DNA of 64,000 nucleotides from Allobosea sp. (GCF_017308075.1 NZ_JAFKFX010000024.1:310001-374000), one strand, 5' to 3'. Positions 1-10,072 are shown, counted from the first letter of the stretch. Program-made: numbers and translations. Notes: generated by a model not told the origin, from the sequence alone.

Positions 1-48
1 CTCGGCGGCATTGCCGCCATGCCGCGGAATCTGGAGAACGGCGGTTGA
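1..48 (+). CDS. C-terminal end of an unidentified gene (partial)
   Basis: Reading frame 1 is open from the window edge and ends at TGA (46-48), giving a 15-residue tail rich in Gly and Asn. Codon use looks coding, but so short a piece cannot be assigned to a family and may be a chance frame. Positions 49-280 hold no gene that I can support. Confidence 0.25.
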   Translation, partial: LGGIAAMPRNLENGG

Positions 49-241
49 ATGGCTGCTGAACCAATCGCGGCCGAAATGCGGCTGGGAAGAAACGCGCCCG
101 GCGGCGGCAGGTTCCCGGCTCAAGGTGCCAGCGCCTTGATATACACGCAAAGATTGCATTTCTGTTCACTGTTGGGCAATGATCCGTCTTGGCAACCAAC
201 CTTACGGTGACCGGAATGGGGTGGCCATCGATGAGAAAAGC

Positions 242-263
242 AGATTCACTGCTTCGTGAATCT
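242..263. promoter_or_regulatory. Inverted repeat just upstream of the first small gene
   Basis: Perfect 8-bp arms (AGATTCAC and GTGAATCT) are separated by 6 bp and end 17 bp before the ATG at 281. It could be an operator or a hairpin in the 5' leader; the pyrimidine-rich stretch after it (ctctctt) also makes a terminator for the upstream gene possible. Nothing identifies a regulator. Confidence 0.35.
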
Positions 264-280
264 CTCTTAATAGGCCAAAC

Positions 281-547
281 ATGACCGAATCCGATGAGAG
301 AAACCGAGATTCCGGCAGAGAAACACCCTCTCCGACGCCAGCTCCAACCGAACCCGGATCCTTTGCAGAAAACCAACTACAGGTTGCATTTTACATCGAG
401 GAAATCAGCCTGGAGCTCCGCGCTCTGGCACGTTCGGCACGGCTCGAGAGCCTCGCCTATTTCATCGACATGGCCCATGTCGAAGCGGAGAGCACGCGAC
501 GCCGTTGCGAAGCGCAGATGAGAAGGCCGGCACGTCCCCTGGAATGA
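281..547 (+). CDS. Small hypothetical protein, 88 aa
   Basis: I do not recognise a named family. The first 30 residues are polar and rich in Pro, Ser and Thr, probably disordered. Residues 31-80 look like two amphipathic helices (AENQLQVAFYIEEIS, then LRALARSARLESLAYFIDMA). There is no signal peptide or membrane segment. The stop codon directly abuts the convergent dprA stop, so the two genes leave no intergenic space. Small alphaproteobacterial proteins of this shape are common and usually uncharacterised. An overlapping 75-codon frame exists, but this frame has the helical pattern expected of a real protein. Confidence 0.55.
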   Translation: MTESDERNRDSGRETPSPTPAPTEPGSFAENQLQVAFYIEEISLELRALARSARLESLAYFIDMAHVEAESTRRRCEAQMRRPARPLE

Positions 548-1756
548 TCAGAACCGGCGCGAGAGCGCGCCTCCCGCATGACGCTGCACGACGCCGTCCA
601 GTTCCAGCTCGAACACCGCCTGACTGACTTCGCGAGCCGGTGCGCCGCTGGCCCGGACGAGATCGTCGAGCCCGATCGGCGCCGCCCCGATCAGGGTGAG
701 CAGCCGGGCCTTGCGGTCGCAGGCCTCCGCAGCCGGGAGGATCGAAGCTGCTGGGATCATGGCGAGCGCGAGCTCGGGCGCTGCCGCGATGTCCGGCAGA
801 TCGAGTTCGTCCCAGAGCGCCTGCGAGGCTGCCGCGCCCTCTCCCTCCTCGCGCGCCAGCATTGGCGGCGGCGCGAACTGATCCCTGCGCTGCAACATCG
901 GTGCGAGCACCTCGATCACATGCGCCGCTTCGGCGCACAGGATCGCCCCCTCCCGGATCAGGTGATTGCCACCCTCGGCCCGCGGATCGAGCGGGGAGCC
1001 GGGAACGGCGAAGACCTGCCGCCCCTGCTCATTGGCGAATCGTGCCGTGATCAGGGAGCCGGATTTGCGCGCGGCCTCGACCACGACCGTGCCGAGCGCC
1101 AGCCCTGAGACCAAACGGTTGCGGCGCGGAAAGTCGCGCCCCCTTGGTGCCCAGCCGATCGGCATCTCGCTGATCGCCGCGCCGCGCTCGCACAGGCGGC
1201 GCAGCAGCGGCAGGTTCTGCGGCGGATAGATCTCGTCTAGCCCGCCGGCCAGCACCGCGACCGTGCCGTTTTCAAGACTGGCCTCGTGCGCCGCGGTATC
1301 GATGCCGCGAGCCAGGCCGGAGACAATGACGAACCCCGCCTCACCGAACTCCCGCGCCAGCACCGCCGTGAGCTTCAGCCCGGCGGCCGAGGCGTTGCGC
1401 GAGCCGACCATGGCGATGCAAGGACGGTTGAGGACGGTCGGATCGCCCTCGACTGCGAGCAAAGGCGGCGCCGAGTCGATCGCCTGCAAAGGGAGCGGAT
1501 AGCTCGCCTCTCCCAGCGCGATCAGCCGCGCGCCTCGCCGCAGCAGCATCTCAAATTCGCGCTCGGCCTCGACCAGCGGGCAGATCTTCAGGGTTTTGCC
1601 GGCTTGGCGCGCTAGCTCGGGCAAGGCGTCGAGCGCTGCGGCGGCTCCGCCGAACCGATTGAGCAGCGCGCGGAAGGTGCGCGGGCCGATGCTCTCGCTA
1701 CGGATCAGACGCAGCCATTCGAGGCGCTGTCGATCATCGAGAGCCGGAGCCGGCAT
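548..1756 (-). CDS. dprA: DNA-processing protein DprA
   Basis: Single-stranded DNA-binding protein that loads RecA onto incoming DNA during natural transformation; cytoplasmic. The 402 residues show an N-terminal helical/SAM-like region (1-80), then the Rossmann-like DprA core with the typical motifs MVGSRNAS, SGLARGIDTAAHEASL, LAGGLDEIYPPQN, FPRRNRLVSGLA, SGSLITARFA and VFAVPGSP. The last 60 or so residues look like the DprA winged helix. It follows plsY on the same strand with a 6-bp gap, an arrangement common in Hyphomicrobiales. DprA is widespread even in bacteria not known to be competent, so presence alone does not prove competence. Confidence 0.95.
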   Translation of the reverse strand: MPAPALDDRQRLEWLRLIRSESIGPRTFRALLNRFGGAAAALDALPELARQAGKTLKICPLVEAEREFEMLLRRGARLIALGEASYPLPLQAIDSAPPLLAVEGDPTVLNRPCIAMVGSRNASAAGLKLTAVLAREFGEAGFVIVSGLARGIDTAAHEASLENGTVAVLAGGLDEIYPPQNLPLLRRLCERGAAISEMPIGWAPRGRDFPRRNRLVSGLALGTVVVEAARKSGSLITARFANEQGRQVFAVPGSPLDPRAEGGNHLIREGAILCAEAAHVIEVLAPMLQRRDQFAPPPMLAREEGEGAAASQALWDELDLPDIAAAPELALAMIPAASILPAAEACDRKARLLTLIGAAPIGLDDLVRASGAPAREVSQAVFELELDGVVQRHAGGALSRRF

Positions 1757-1762
1757 GAGATC

Positions 1763-2386
1763 CTATCCCTTCTGGCCGATCTTGCCTTCGTTGCCGGCCA
1801 GCAGGCGCGCAATGTTCTCGCGGTGCATGAACCAGAGCAGCACGGTCAGGATCGCCATCAGGCCGGCCGCCTGCGGGTCGCGCACCCAGAACCAGAACAG
1901 CAGCGGCGTCAGCAGCGTCGCGACCAGCGCCGACAGCGAGGAATAGCGGCTGAGATAGGCGAGGCTGAGCCAGATCGCGGCGAAGGTCACGGCAAGCGGC
2001 CATTTCAGCCCGATCAGGATGCCGAGATAGGTCGCGACGCCCTTGCCGCCCTTGAAGCCGAGCCAGACCGGAAACAGGTGCCCGACAAAGGCGCCGAGCC
2101 CGGCGACCAGCGCGGCGTTCCTGCCGCCGAGCAGATAGGCCGCGAGCAGGACGGCGGCCGTGCCCTTCAGCATGTCGCCGACCAAGGTCAGCGCCGCCAG
2201 CTTCTTGTTGCCGGTGCGCAGCACATTGGTGGCGCCGATATTGCCCGAGCCGATGCTGCGCAGATCGGGGCCGCCCGAGAGTCGGGTCAGGATGATGCCG
2301 AACGGGATGGAGCCGAGCAGATAGCCCAAGGCGAGCGCGATCGCGCCCTGCGGGCCCGACAGTGCCCAGCTCAACGTCTCAGCCAT
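1763..2386 (-). CDS. plsY: Acyl-phosphate:glycerol-3-phosphate acyltransferase PlsY
   Basis: Integral inner-membrane enzyme that moves the acyl group from acyl-phosphate to sn-glycerol-3-phosphate, the first step of phospholipid synthesis. The 207 residues contain about five hydrophobic segments and the three conserved cytoplasmic loops of the family: GSIPFG, then [17 protein letters not shown], then [18 protein letters not shown]. Length is normal. It lies between pyrC' (109 bp upstream) and dprA (6 bp downstream) on the same strand, so plsY-dprA are very likely co-transcribed. Confidence 0.96.
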   Translation of the reverse strand: MAETLSWALSGPQGAIALALGYLLGSIPFGIILTRLSGGPDLRSIGSGNIGATNVLRTGNKKLAALTLVGDMLKGTAAVLLAAYLLGGRNAALVAGLGAFVGHLFPVWLGFKGGKGVATYLGILIGLKWPLAVTFAAIWLSLAYLSRYSSLSALVATLLTPLLFWFWVRDPQAAGLMAILTVLLWFMHRENIARLLAGNEGKIGQKG

Positions 2387-2409
2387 AGAGCCTCCCCTGC
2401 CCTTCGGGC

Positions 2410-2455
2410 GCGATTAGAGCAGGTTTCCGTAAAGAAGGAACCGGTTTTCGCATGG
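2410..2455. repeat. Degenerate intergenic palindrome
   Basis: Between pyrC' and plsY the sequence resembles a decayed copy of the palindromic intergenic repeats common in Hyphomicrobiales: a GGTTTCC stretch followed by GGAACC. Arms pair imperfectly. It may form a weak hairpin in the pyrC'-plsY transcript. A better copy of this class lies at 45223-45270. Confidence 0.3.
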
Positions 2456-2495
2456 TCGCCACCGCGATGCTTGCCGGCGCAGGCGCGCCGATCGC

Positions 2496-3800
2496 TCAAG
2501 CCTGGTCGCCGCGATAGACCGCAGCACCGCCGACCAGGGTCAACTGCACCATGCCCTGCAGCCTCGCCTCGTCGAAGGGCGAGTTCTTGGCACGCGACTT
2601 CAGCTTGCGCTTGTCGACGACGAAGGGCGCATCGGGATCGAGCAGGACGAGGTCGGCCGGCGCGCCGGCGACGAGCCGGCCGCAATCGAGGCCGAGCAGC
2701 CCGGCTGGCCGGCCCGACAGTGCGGCGAAGAGCGCCGGCAAGCCGATCTGGCCGGCATGGAACAGCCGCAGGCTGGCGGAAAGCAGGGTCTCGATGCCGA
2801 GCGCGCCATTCGCCGCCTCGGCGAAGGGCTGCCGCTTGGTCTCGACGTCCTGCGGGTCATGGTCGGAGACGATCACGTCGATCAGCCCCTCCGCAACGCC
2901 CTCGACCATGGCGAGGCGCTCGTCCTCGTGGCGCAGCGGCGGCGAGACCTTGCAGAAGGTCCGGTACTCGCCGACATCGTTCTCGTTCAGGCAGAGATTG
3001 TTGATCGAGACGCCGCAGGTCACGCCGAGCCCGTCCGCCTTGGCGCGGCGGATCAGCGCCAGCGAGTCGGAGCAGGAGATCATCGCCGCGTGGTAGCGGG
3101 CCCCGGTCGCGCGAGCGAGGCGGATATCGCGCTCCAGCATCACCGTCTCGGCCTCGACCGGAATGCCCGGCAGGCCTTTGCGGCTGGCGAACTCGCCGAG
3201 ATTCATCACCCCGTCGCCGCGCAGCTCGGGGTCTTCGACATGATTGATCAGCAGCGCGTCGAAATCCCGGCCATAGATCATCGCCCGGCGCATTACCTGC
3301 GGGTTGCGCACGGCCTTGGCACCATCGCTGAAGGCGACCGCACCGGCTTCGAGCAGCAGGCCGAACTCGGTGATCTCCTTGCCGGCGAGCCCCTTGGTCA
3401 GCGCCGCCGACGGCAGCACGTTGACGATCGCCTTGTCCCGGGCCCGGCGCTTGATGAAATCGATTACCGAGGGATCGTCGATCGGCGGATCGGTGTCTGG
3501 CCGGCAGAGCACGGTGGTGACGCCGCCGGCAGCCGCAGCCTGCGAGCCGGTGCCGAGCGTCTCGCGAAACTCCGCGCCGGGCTCTCCGAGGAAGGCGCGC
3601 ATATCGACGAGGCCGGGCGCCAGCACGAGACCGCGCCCCTCGATCCGCTCGACGCCCTCGGGCAAGGCCGGCGCCGCCTCGCCCCAGGCGACCGAGGCGA
3701 TGGCGCCGTCGCGCACGAGGACGGAGCCGCGCTCCTCGCGCCCGCTGGCGGGGTCGACCAGCGTCGCCCCGAGAATGGCGATGTCGCGGGCCTCAGACAT
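2496..3800 (-). CDS. pyrC: Dihydroorotase-like protein PyrC' (probably non-catalytic partner of PyrB)
   Basis: Member of the amidohydrolase/dihydroorotase family, 434 aa, encoded just after pyrB on the same strand. In catalytic enzymes the first strand of the barrel carries the metal-binding motif D-x-H-x-H-x-R. Here residues 66-71 read DMRAFL: both histidines are replaced (R68, F70). Other landmarks of the fold are kept (GVTTVLCRPDTDP, DGVMNLGEFA, VSINNLCLNENDVGEYRTFCKVSPPLR, VSDHDPQ), with C-terminal beta-sandwich residues such as APADLVLLDPD. The same change occurs in the PyrC' (PyrX) proteins that hold PyrB in a dodecamer without dihydroorotase activity, so a structural role is likely and a separate catalytic PyrC should exist elsewhere. 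Confidence 0.9.
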   Translation of the reverse strand: MSEARDIAILGATLVDPASGREERGSVLVRDGAIASVAWGEAAPALPEGVERIEGRGLVLAPGLVDMRAFLGEPGAEFRETLGTGSQAAAAGGVTTVLCRPDTDPPIDDPSVIDFIKRRARDKAIVNVLPSAALTKGLAGKEITEFGLLLEAGAVAFSDGAKAVRNPQVMRRAMIYGRDFDALLINHVEDPELRGDGVMNLGEFASRKGLPGIPVEAETVMLERDIRLARATGARYHAAMISCSDSLALIRRAKADGLGVTCGVSINNLCLNENDVGEYRTFCKVSPPLRHEDERLAMVEGVAEGLIDVIVSDHDPQDVETKRQPFAEAANGALGIETLLSASLRLFHAGQIGLPALFAALSGRPAGLLGLDCGRLVAGAPADLVLLDPDAPFVVDKRKLKSRAKNSPFDEARLQGMVQLTLVGGAAVYRGDQA

Positions 3801-3889
3801 CGGAGTTTCCTATCAGAGCGACCGACAGGCCGGCGGCCCGGCTTCGCCACGCCCATGCCGGCCTGGGCAAAGCCGGGCCTTGCGCCGCC

Positions 3890-4834
3890 TCAGACATTGG
3901 GAAGATGTTGGGAGAGCGCATCGAGTACCGCCATCCGGACGGCGACGCCCATCTCGACCTGCTCGCGGATCAGCGATTGCGCGCCGTCAGCGACCTCCGA
4001 GGAGATCTCGACGCCGCGATTCATCGGTCCGGGATGCATCACCAGCGCGTCGGGCGCCGCCAGTGCGAGCTTGTCCCGGTCGAGCCCGAAATAGCGGAAA
4101 TACTCCTTGGGAGACGGCACGAAGGCACCGTTCATGCGCTCGAGTTGCAGGCGCAGCATCATCACGATATCGGCACCGTCGAGCCCCTTGCGCATGTCGC
4201 GGAAGACCTCGACGCCCATGCGTTCGACCCCGGCCGGCAGTAAGGTCGAGGGCGCGATCAGCCTGACCTTGGCGCCGAGCGCGTTGAGCAGGATGATATT
4301 GGAGCGGGCGACGCGCGAATGCAGGATGTCGCCGCAGATCGCGACGGTCAGCCCCATGATCCGCCCCTTGTTGCGGCGGATGGTCAAAGCGTCGAGCAGC
4401 GCCTGCGTCGGATGCTCATGGGCGCCGTCGCCGGCGTTGACCACGGAGCAGCCGACCTTGCGGGCGAGCAGATTCACCGCGCCGGCCGCATGATAGCGCA
4501 CGACCAGGATATCGGGACGCATCGCGTTCAGCGTCGCCGCCGTATCGATCAGCGTCTCGCCCTTCTTCACCGAGGAGGAGCCGACCGACATGTTCATCAC
4601 ATCGGCGCCGAGGCGCTTGCCCGCCAGCTCGAAGGAGGCCTGCGTCCGGGTGGAGGGTTCGAAGAACAGGTTGATCTGGGTGCGACCACGCAGGGTCGCG
4701 GTCTTTTTCTCGACCTGTCGCGACAATGCGACATAGGCCTCGGCCCGGTCGAGGAGCGCCTCGATATCCAGATGCGAAAGCCCCTCGATTCCGAGGAGAT
4801 GGCGGTGCGGATAGAGGGGTGCTTGCGAGGTCAT
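3890..4834 (-). CDS. pyrB: Aspartate carbamoyltransferase catalytic subunit
   Basis: Condenses carbamoyl phosphate with aspartate in the committed step of pyrimidine synthesis; cytoplasmic. 314 aa from the ATG at 4834, the usual family length. Carbamoyl-phosphate site [12 protein letters not shown], the [10 protein letters not shown] motif and the C-terminal MHPGPMNRG motif are intact. The frame stays open upstream to 5065, but that extension has no family character, and the chosen start gives the standard N-terminus ending in [11 protein letters not shown]. It precedes pyrC' by 89 bp in the same direction, consistent with a PyrB-PyrC' complex. Confidence 0.95.
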   Translation of the reverse strand: MTSQAPLYPHRHLLGIEGLSHLDIEALLDRAEAYVALSRQVEKKTATLRGRTQINLFFEPSTRTQASFELAGKRLGADVMNMSVGSSSVKKGETLIDTAATLNAMRPDILVVRYHAAGAVNLLARKVGCSVVNAGDGAHEHPTQALLDALTIRRNKGRIMGLTVAICGDILHSRVARSNIILLNALGAKVRLIAPSTLLPAGVERMGVEVFRDMRKGLDGADIVMMLRLQLERMNGAFVPSPKEYFRYFGLDRDKLALAAPDALVMHPGPMNRGVEISSEVADGAQSLIREQVEMGVAVRMAVLDALSQHLPNV

Positions 4835-5205
4835 TAAAGCAGGCTGTTTAGGCGCGCCCCACAGCGTGCGCAAGATGGTCCGCACGGCCCTGCACAGGCA
4901 TTGGCGCTGCCCCTCCCATCGGCTGGCAGGCAGGACAGCCCCGCATCGCCCAGCGCATGGCTGATCCGCGCTTGAACGGGCAGCCTCCCCGCTCCATTTC
5001 CGCGGCACCGCCCTCTCAGCGGATGCCGGAGCGCCCGACGCCGCTCCGCGCTTGACGCAAAGCACAATCGTCGTTTGACAGAGGCGGCGGGCTGAACCAC
5101 TTTCGCGCGCAAATTTCCGAACCTTCGGAGCTTACGCCTGCCGCGCCTGCCGCCCTTTCGGCCGGGTGCGCGGTGGCGGAGGCTGTCTCATCGAGTATCT
5201 GGATC
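4835..5205. other. Non-coding divergent region between pyrB and topA
   Basis: About 370 bp separates the two divergent starts. I see no conserved small gene. A TTGACA at 5075-5080 could be a -35 element toward topA, but no convincing -10 follows at 16-18 bp. Frames here are open by virtue of high GC content. Both promoters should lie in this stretch. Confidence 0.4.
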
Positions 5206-7875
5206 ATGAAGCTTCTCGTCGTCGAGTCGCCGGCCAAGGCCAAGACGATCAACAAATATCTGGGCTCCGACTACGAGGTGATCGCCTCGTTCGGGCATAT
5301 CCGCGATCTGCCGGCCAAGGATGGCTCGGTCGATCCCGAGAACGATTTCGCGATGCTCTGGGAGACCGAGGGCCGCGGCGCCAAGCAGGTGTCGGAGATC
5401 GCCAAGGCCGCGAAGAACGCCGAGAAGATCATTCTGGCGACCGACCCGGATCGCGAGGGGGAAGCGATTTCCTGGCATGTGCTGGAGGCGCTGAACCAGA
5501 AGCGCGCCATCAAGGGCATCCCGGTCGAGCGCGTCACCTTCAACGCCGTCACCAAGGAGGCGGTGCAGACCGCGCTGGCCAATCCGCGCCAGATCGACCA
5601 GGCGCTGGTCGACGCCTATCTCGCCCGCCGCGCCCTCGACTATCTCGTCGGCTTCACGCTCTCGCCGGTGCTCTGGCGCAAGCTGCCCGGCGCCCGCTCG
5701 GCCGGGCGCGTCCAGTCGGTAGCCCTGCGCCTGGTCTGCGACCGCGAGCGCGAGATCGAGGCCTTCCGGGCCCGCGAATACTGGTCGCTCACCGCGACGC
5801 TGGCGACCGCGGCCGGCGCGACCTTCGACGCCCGTCTCAGCGGCGCCGACGGCAAGAAGATCACCCGGCTCGACATCGGCACCGGCGAGGAAGCCGCAGC
5901 CTTCAAGGCCGCGCTGGAAACAGCAGCCTTCAGCGTCGCAGAGGTCGAGGCCAAGCCAGTCAAGCGCCATCCCCAGCCGCCCTTCCAGACTTCGACGCTG
6001 CAGCAGGAAGCCTCGCGCAAGCTCGGCCTCGCCCCGGCCCGGACCATGCAGCTGGCCCAGCGCCTCTATGAAGGCGCCGACATCGGCGGCGAGACGGTCG
6101 GCCTGATCACCTATATGCGTACCGATGGCGTCGACATGGACGGCTCGGCGATCGCCGCGGCGCGCCGCGTGATCGGCAAGGAGTTCGGCGACAATTACGT
6201 CCCGCAGGCGCCGCGCAAATACACGGTCAAGGCCAAGAACGCGCAGGAGGCTCACGAAGCTATCCGCCCGACCGATCTCGGCCGCTTGCCGGCGATGGTC
6301 GCGCGCCATCTCGAGCCCGAACAGGCCAAGCTCTATGAGCTGATCTGGAAGCGCACCATCGCCAGCCAGATGGAATCGGCCTCGATCGAGCGCACTACCG
6401 TCGACATCGCCGCCAAGGTCGCCGCGCGCCACCTCGAGCTGCGCGCCACCGGACAGGTCGTGCTCTTCGATGGCTTCCTGACGCTCTATCAGGAGAGCCG
6501 CGACGACGAGGAGGACGAGGACTCCAGGAAGCTGCCGCCGATGAAGGCCGGCGACCCGCTGGAGAAGCGCGCCATCGCCGCCGACCAGCACTTCACCGAG
6601 CCGCCGCCGCGCTTCTCGGAAGCGAGCCTGGTCAAGCGCATGGAAGAGCTTGGCATCGGCCGTCCCTCGACCTATGCCGCGACGCTCGGAACGCTGCGCG
6701 ACCGCGAATATGTCCGCATCGAGAAGAAGCGCCTCGTGCCCGAGGACAAGGGCATGCTCGTCACGGCGTTCCTGGAGAGCTTCTTCAAGCGCTATGTCGA
6801 GTTCGACTTCACGGCGAGCCTCGAAGAGAAGCTCGACCGCGTTTCCAATGCCGAGATCGACTGGAAGGCGCTGCTGCGCGAGTTCTGGGAAGAGTTCACC
6901 GCGACGATCGGCGAGACCAAGGAGCTGCGCGTCACCGAGGTGCTCGACTCGCTGAACGGCATCCTCGGCGACTACGTCTTCCCTGCCCGCGCCGATGGCG
7001 GCGATCCGCGCCGCTGCCAAGTCTGCGGCACCGGCACGCTCTCGCTCAAGCTCGGCAAGTTTGGCGCCTTCGTCGGCTGCTCGAACTATCCGGAATGCCG
7101 CTTCACCCGGCCGCTGACCGTGCCGGCCTCGGATGGCGAAGCCTCCGGCGAAGGCGGCCAGATGGTCAACGGCGTGCGCGTGCTCGGCACGGATCCGGAG
7201 ACCGGCCTCGAAGTCAGCGTCCGCGAAGGCCGCTTCGGGACCTATATCCAGCTCGGCGAAGGCGAGAAGCCGAAGCGCTCGAGCCTGCCCAAGGGCACCA
7301 ACGCCGCGACGCTCTCGCTTGAGAAGGCGCTCGCGCTGCTCTCGCTGCCGCGCGAGGTCGCGCGCCATCCCGAAAGCGGCGAGCCGATCCTTGCCGGCAT
7401 CGGCCGTTACGGCCCTTACGTCCAGCATGGCAAGACCTATGCGAACATCGACAAGGATGACGATATTCTCGATATCGGCGCCAACCGCGCCATCGATCTG
7501 ATCGTCGCCAAGGAGAGCGGCGCGGGCGGCCGGCGCTTCGGCGCCGCGGCCACGCCCGGCCGCGAGCTCGGCGACCATCCGTCCGGCGGCAAAATGGTGG
7601 TGCGTGCCGGAAAATACGGGCCTTACGTCAACTGGGGCAAGGTCAACGCCACCCTGCCGAAGTCGATGACGCAGGAGGAGATCACGCCCGAGCAGGCCAT
7701 CGAGCTGGTCAACGCCAAGGCGGCGGCAGGTGGCGGCGCCAAGTCGAAGACCAAGGCAAGTGCGAAACCTGCGGCCGCAAAGACGCCGGCAAAGGCAAAG
7801 AGCACCACGGCCAAGAAGGCGGCGCCGGCCAAGAAGGCCGGAGCAACCAAGAAGGCCGCCACGACCGAGGACTAG
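5206..7875 (+). CDS. topA: DNA topoisomerase I
   Basis: Type IA topoisomerase that relaxes negative supercoils. 889 aa from the ATG at 5206; a GTG 33 bp upstream is in frame but lies outside the conserved start MKLLVVESPAKAKT. The Toprim domain shows the acidic DPDREGE motif near residue 80. The catalytic tyrosine is Y303 in GLITYMRTDG. One zinc-ribbon-like repeat follows (CQVCGTGTLSLKLG ... CSNYPECR), then several topoisomerase C-terminal repeats with FGTYIQLGEG, RYGPYVQHGKTY and KYGPYVNWG. The final 45 residues are a Lys/Ala-rich, histone-H1-like tail, as in many alphaproteobacterial TopA proteins. Essential housekeeping gene. Confidence 0.97.
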   Translation: MKLLVVESPAKAKTINKYLGSDYEVIASFGHIRDLPAKDGSVDPENDFAMLWETEGRGAKQVSEIAKAAKNAEKIILATDPDREGEAISWHVLEALNQKRAIKGIPVERVTFNAVTKEAVQTALANPRQIDQALVDAYLARRALDYLVGFTLSPVLWRKLPGARSAGRVQSVALRLVCDREREIEAFRAREYWSLTATLATAAGATFDARLSGADGKKITRLDIGTGEEAAAFKAALETAAFSVAEVEAKPVKRHPQPPFQTSTLQQEASRKLGLAPARTMQLAQRLYEGADIGGETVGLITYMRTDGVDMDGSAIAAARRVIGKEFGDNYVPQAPRKYTVKAKNAQEAHEAIRPTDLGRLPAMVARHLEPEQAKLYELIWKRTIASQMESASIERTTVDIAAKVAARHLELRATGQVVLFDGFLTLYQESRDDEEDEDSRKLPPMKAGDPLEKRAIAADQHFTEPPPRFSEASLVKRMEELGIGRPSTYAATLGTLRDREYVRIEKKRLVPEDKGMLVTAFLESFFKRYVEFDFTASLEEKLDRVSNAEIDWKALLREFWEEFTATIGETKELRVTEVLDSLNGILGDYVFPARADGGDPRRCQVCGTGTLSLKLGKFGAFVGCSNYPECRFTRPLTVPASDGEASGEGGQMVNGVRVLGTDPETGLEVSVREGRFGTYIQLGEGEKPKRSSLPKGTNAATLSLEKALALLSLPREVARHPESGEPILAGIGRYGPYVQHGKTYANIDKDDDILDIGANRAIDLIVAKESGAGGRRFGAAATPGRELGDHPSGGKMVVRAGKYGPYVNWGKVNATLPKSMTQEEITPEQAIELVNAKAAAGGGAKSKTKASAKPAAAKTPAKAKSTTAKKAAPAKKAGATKKAATTED

Positions 7876-7966
7876 CATCGACGCGGCCCAGCGCAGTTAA
7901 CACTGCATTCAAAGCCCTGAGTTACCCTGCGTCGCCGCGATCGAAACGACGGCGCAGGGGAACAGC

Positions 7967-10060
7967 ATGAAATCCATCAGGACCCAGATTCTGGGGCTGA
8001 TCGCGATCGTCGCGGCCGGTGCCTTGATTGCCGTTGGTTGCGCGCTTCTGGCGATGTTGCGCATCGAGGCGATGAACGAACGCTCCTCGCAGCAGAACCA
8101 TGTCGCCCTCGCCGCCGAACGGCTCAACGCCGCGGTCAATCTCGTCGTCGCCGATTCCTATCTCGTCTATACCGCGCGCAACCCGCATTTCGCCGGCATC
8201 GCCGCGACCACGGTCGAGGCCGGCCTTGCCAAGGTCGAAGAGCGCCGCAAGGAACTCGCCACGCTCGTTCCCGCCGGCGAGCGCGAGCGCATGGAGAAGA
8301 TCAGCGCACTTATCGCCCAATTCGTCGGCATCCGGCTCGAAACGACGCGCATGGTTCGCGAAATCTCGGCCCGGGCCGCCGAAGCCTGGGGCAACAGCGA
8401 CGCCAGCCGGAAGAATCGTGCGGCGCTGCAAGAGGAGCTCGCTTCGCTCAGCGGCTTCAACGAAAGCCACGCCAACCAGTTGGACGCCGAAGCCAGCGCC
8501 TTTTCGGGTCAGGTGCGCATCTGGCTGCCGGTCGCCCTCATCCTGGTGCTCGGCGGCGCCATTGCCGGTGCGCTGGTGTTCTCCCGCCGCTCGATCATCG
8601 CCCCGCTCATCGACCTCGGCGGCACGATGAGCCGCCTCACCGCCGGCGAGACGCAGATCGAGGTGCCGCATATCGGCCGCCGCGACGAGATCGGCGAGAT
8701 GGCGCGGGCGGTCTCGGTGCTGCGCGAGAGCACCGAGCAGGTCGCGCTTCTGCAGGAGCAGGAGCGCCAGGCTTCCGCGGCGCGCATTCGCTCGGCCGAC
8801 GCCATGGCGGCGGTGGTATCGGATGTCGGCGAGGTCGTCGGCGCGGCGGCCGCCGGCGATTTCTCGGCACGACTGCAGATCGACCATGGCGACGAGCAGG
8901 TGCAGCAACTTGTCGACGGCATCAACGAGATCAACACCGTGGTCGACAACGCCACGACCGAATTCGTCGCGGCGCTGCGGGCGCTGGCCGCCGGCGACCT
9001 GACCCGGCAGGTGCCGACCGCCTATCGCGGCCGCTTCGCCGAGCTCAAGGACGCCATCAACGAGACCATGGCGGGCCTGTCCGCGACGGTCGGCACGATC
9101 CAGAACATGTCGACCGAGGTTGGCCTCTCGGCCCGCGAGATCACCTCGGGCTCCGACGACCTCTCGAAGCGCACGGAGGAACAGGCCTCGTCGCTGGAAG
9201 AAAGTGCTGCGACGACCGAAGAGCTCGCAGCCTCGGTGAAGGCCGCGGCCCAGGCCGCCCAGCAGGCCGTGCGCCAGGCCGGCGAGGCCATGCAGGTCGC
9301 CCAGGCCGGCGGCAACATCGTCACCGACGCCGTCTCGGCCATGGCGCGCATCGAGCAGGCCTCGAAGAAGATCTCCGACATCACCCGCGTCATCGACGAC
9401 ATCGCCTTCCAGACCAATCTGCTCGCCCTCAACGCGGCCGTGGAAGCAGCGCGTGCGGGCGATGCCGGCAAGGGCTTCGCCGTGGTCGCCTCCGAGGTCC
9501 GCAGCCTGGCGCAGCGCTCCGGCGAGGCGGCCAAGGATATTTCGGGCCTGATCTCTTCCTCGAACATCGAGGTCGAGGCCGGCGTCAAGCTGGTCCGGCA
9601 GGCCGGCGACGCGCTGACCCGCATCGTCGCGGCTTCGCAGAACGTTCAGAGCACGGTCTCGGACGTCGCCGCAGCTTCGGCAGAACAAGCCAACGGCATC
9701 GAGGAGATGAGCCAGACGGTCGCCCATATGGACGAGATGACGCAGGCCAACGCGGCGCTTGCCGAACAGAGCGCCGCTTCCGCCAGCGCGCTGTCGAGCA
9801 AGATCGGCGAACTCAACGCCCTGGTTTCGGGCTTCCGGACCAGTGAGAGCGCCGCCTCCGGATCTTACCAGCCGGCCGCCTCCAGCCCGGCCAATGATTC
9901 CGAGCCGGAACGGCTGCGGCAGCTGGCGGAAACCGCCTTCCAGCAGCACCAGCCGGCCCCACGCCGCGAACGCCTTGCCGTGGCCCAGGGGCCCGCAGCC
10001 GCTCCGGCCCGCAAGGTCGCCAATGCACGCGGTGGCGACGCCGGCTGGGAAGAGTTCTGA
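7967..10060 (+). CDS. Methyl-accepting chemotaxis protein with C-terminal pentapeptide tether
   Basis: Inner-membrane chemoreceptor, 697 aa. TM1 spans about residues 9-30 and TM2 about 186-205. The periplasmic part between them (about 155 aa) is helical and resembles a four-helix bundle. A HAMP domain follows TM2 (residues 206-258), and further HAMP-like segments lie near 285-370 ([10 protein letters not shown] and [10 protein letters not shown]). The signalling hairpin tip carries the standard sequence around [19 protein letters not shown]. The protein ends in GWEEF, matching the xWxxF tether that recruits CheR/CheB in some receptors. The ligand is unknown. It stands alone, with no che genes in the window, and is followed by a strong hairpin. 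Confidence 0.93.
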   Translation: MKSIRTQILGLIAIVAAGALIAVGCALLAMLRIEAMNERSSQQNHVALAAERLNAAVNLVVADSYLVYTARNPHFAGIAATTVEAGLAKVEERRKELATLVPAGERERMEKISALIAQFVGIRLETTRMVREISARAAEAWGNSDASRKNRAALQEELASLSGFNESHANQLDAEASAFSGQVRIWLPVALILVLGGAIAGALVFSRRSIIAPLIDLGGTMSRLTAGETQIEVPHIGRRDEIGEMARAVSVLRESTEQVALLQEQERQASAARIRSADAMAAVVSDVGEVVGAAAAGDFSARLQIDHGDEQVQQLVDGINEINTVVDNATTEFVAALRALAAGDLTRQVPTAYRGRFAELKDAINETMAGLSATVGTIQNMSTEVGLSAREITSGSDDLSKRTEEQASSLEESAATTEELAASVKAAAQAAQQAVRQAGEAMQVAQAGGNIVTDAVSAMARIEQASKKISDITRVIDDIAFQTNLLALNAAVEAARAGDAGKGFAVVASEVRSLAQRSGEAAKDISGLISSSNIEVEAGVKLVRQAGDALTRIVAASQNVQSTVSDVAAASAEQANGIEEMSQTVAHMDEMTQANAALAEQSAASASALSSKIGELNALVSGFRTSESAASGSYQPAASSPANDSEPERLRQLAETAFQQHQPAPRRERLAVAQGPAAAPARKVANARGGDAGWEEF

Positions 10061-10072
10061 AACTGAAGCGCC

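Noticed and set aside
4835..5065. N-terminal extension of pyrB
   Set aside because: The frame is open, but the extension has no similarity to PyrB, and the 314-aa form has the usual length.
5075..5080. TTGACA as topA promoter -35
   Set aside because: No acceptable -10 at 16-18 bp; kept only as a remark on the region.
5188..7878. Long open frame antisense to topA (about 896 codons)
   Set aside because: It is a shadow of high-GC codon bias; the encoded chain is Arg/Gly/Leu-rich without motifs, and topA on the other strand is certain.
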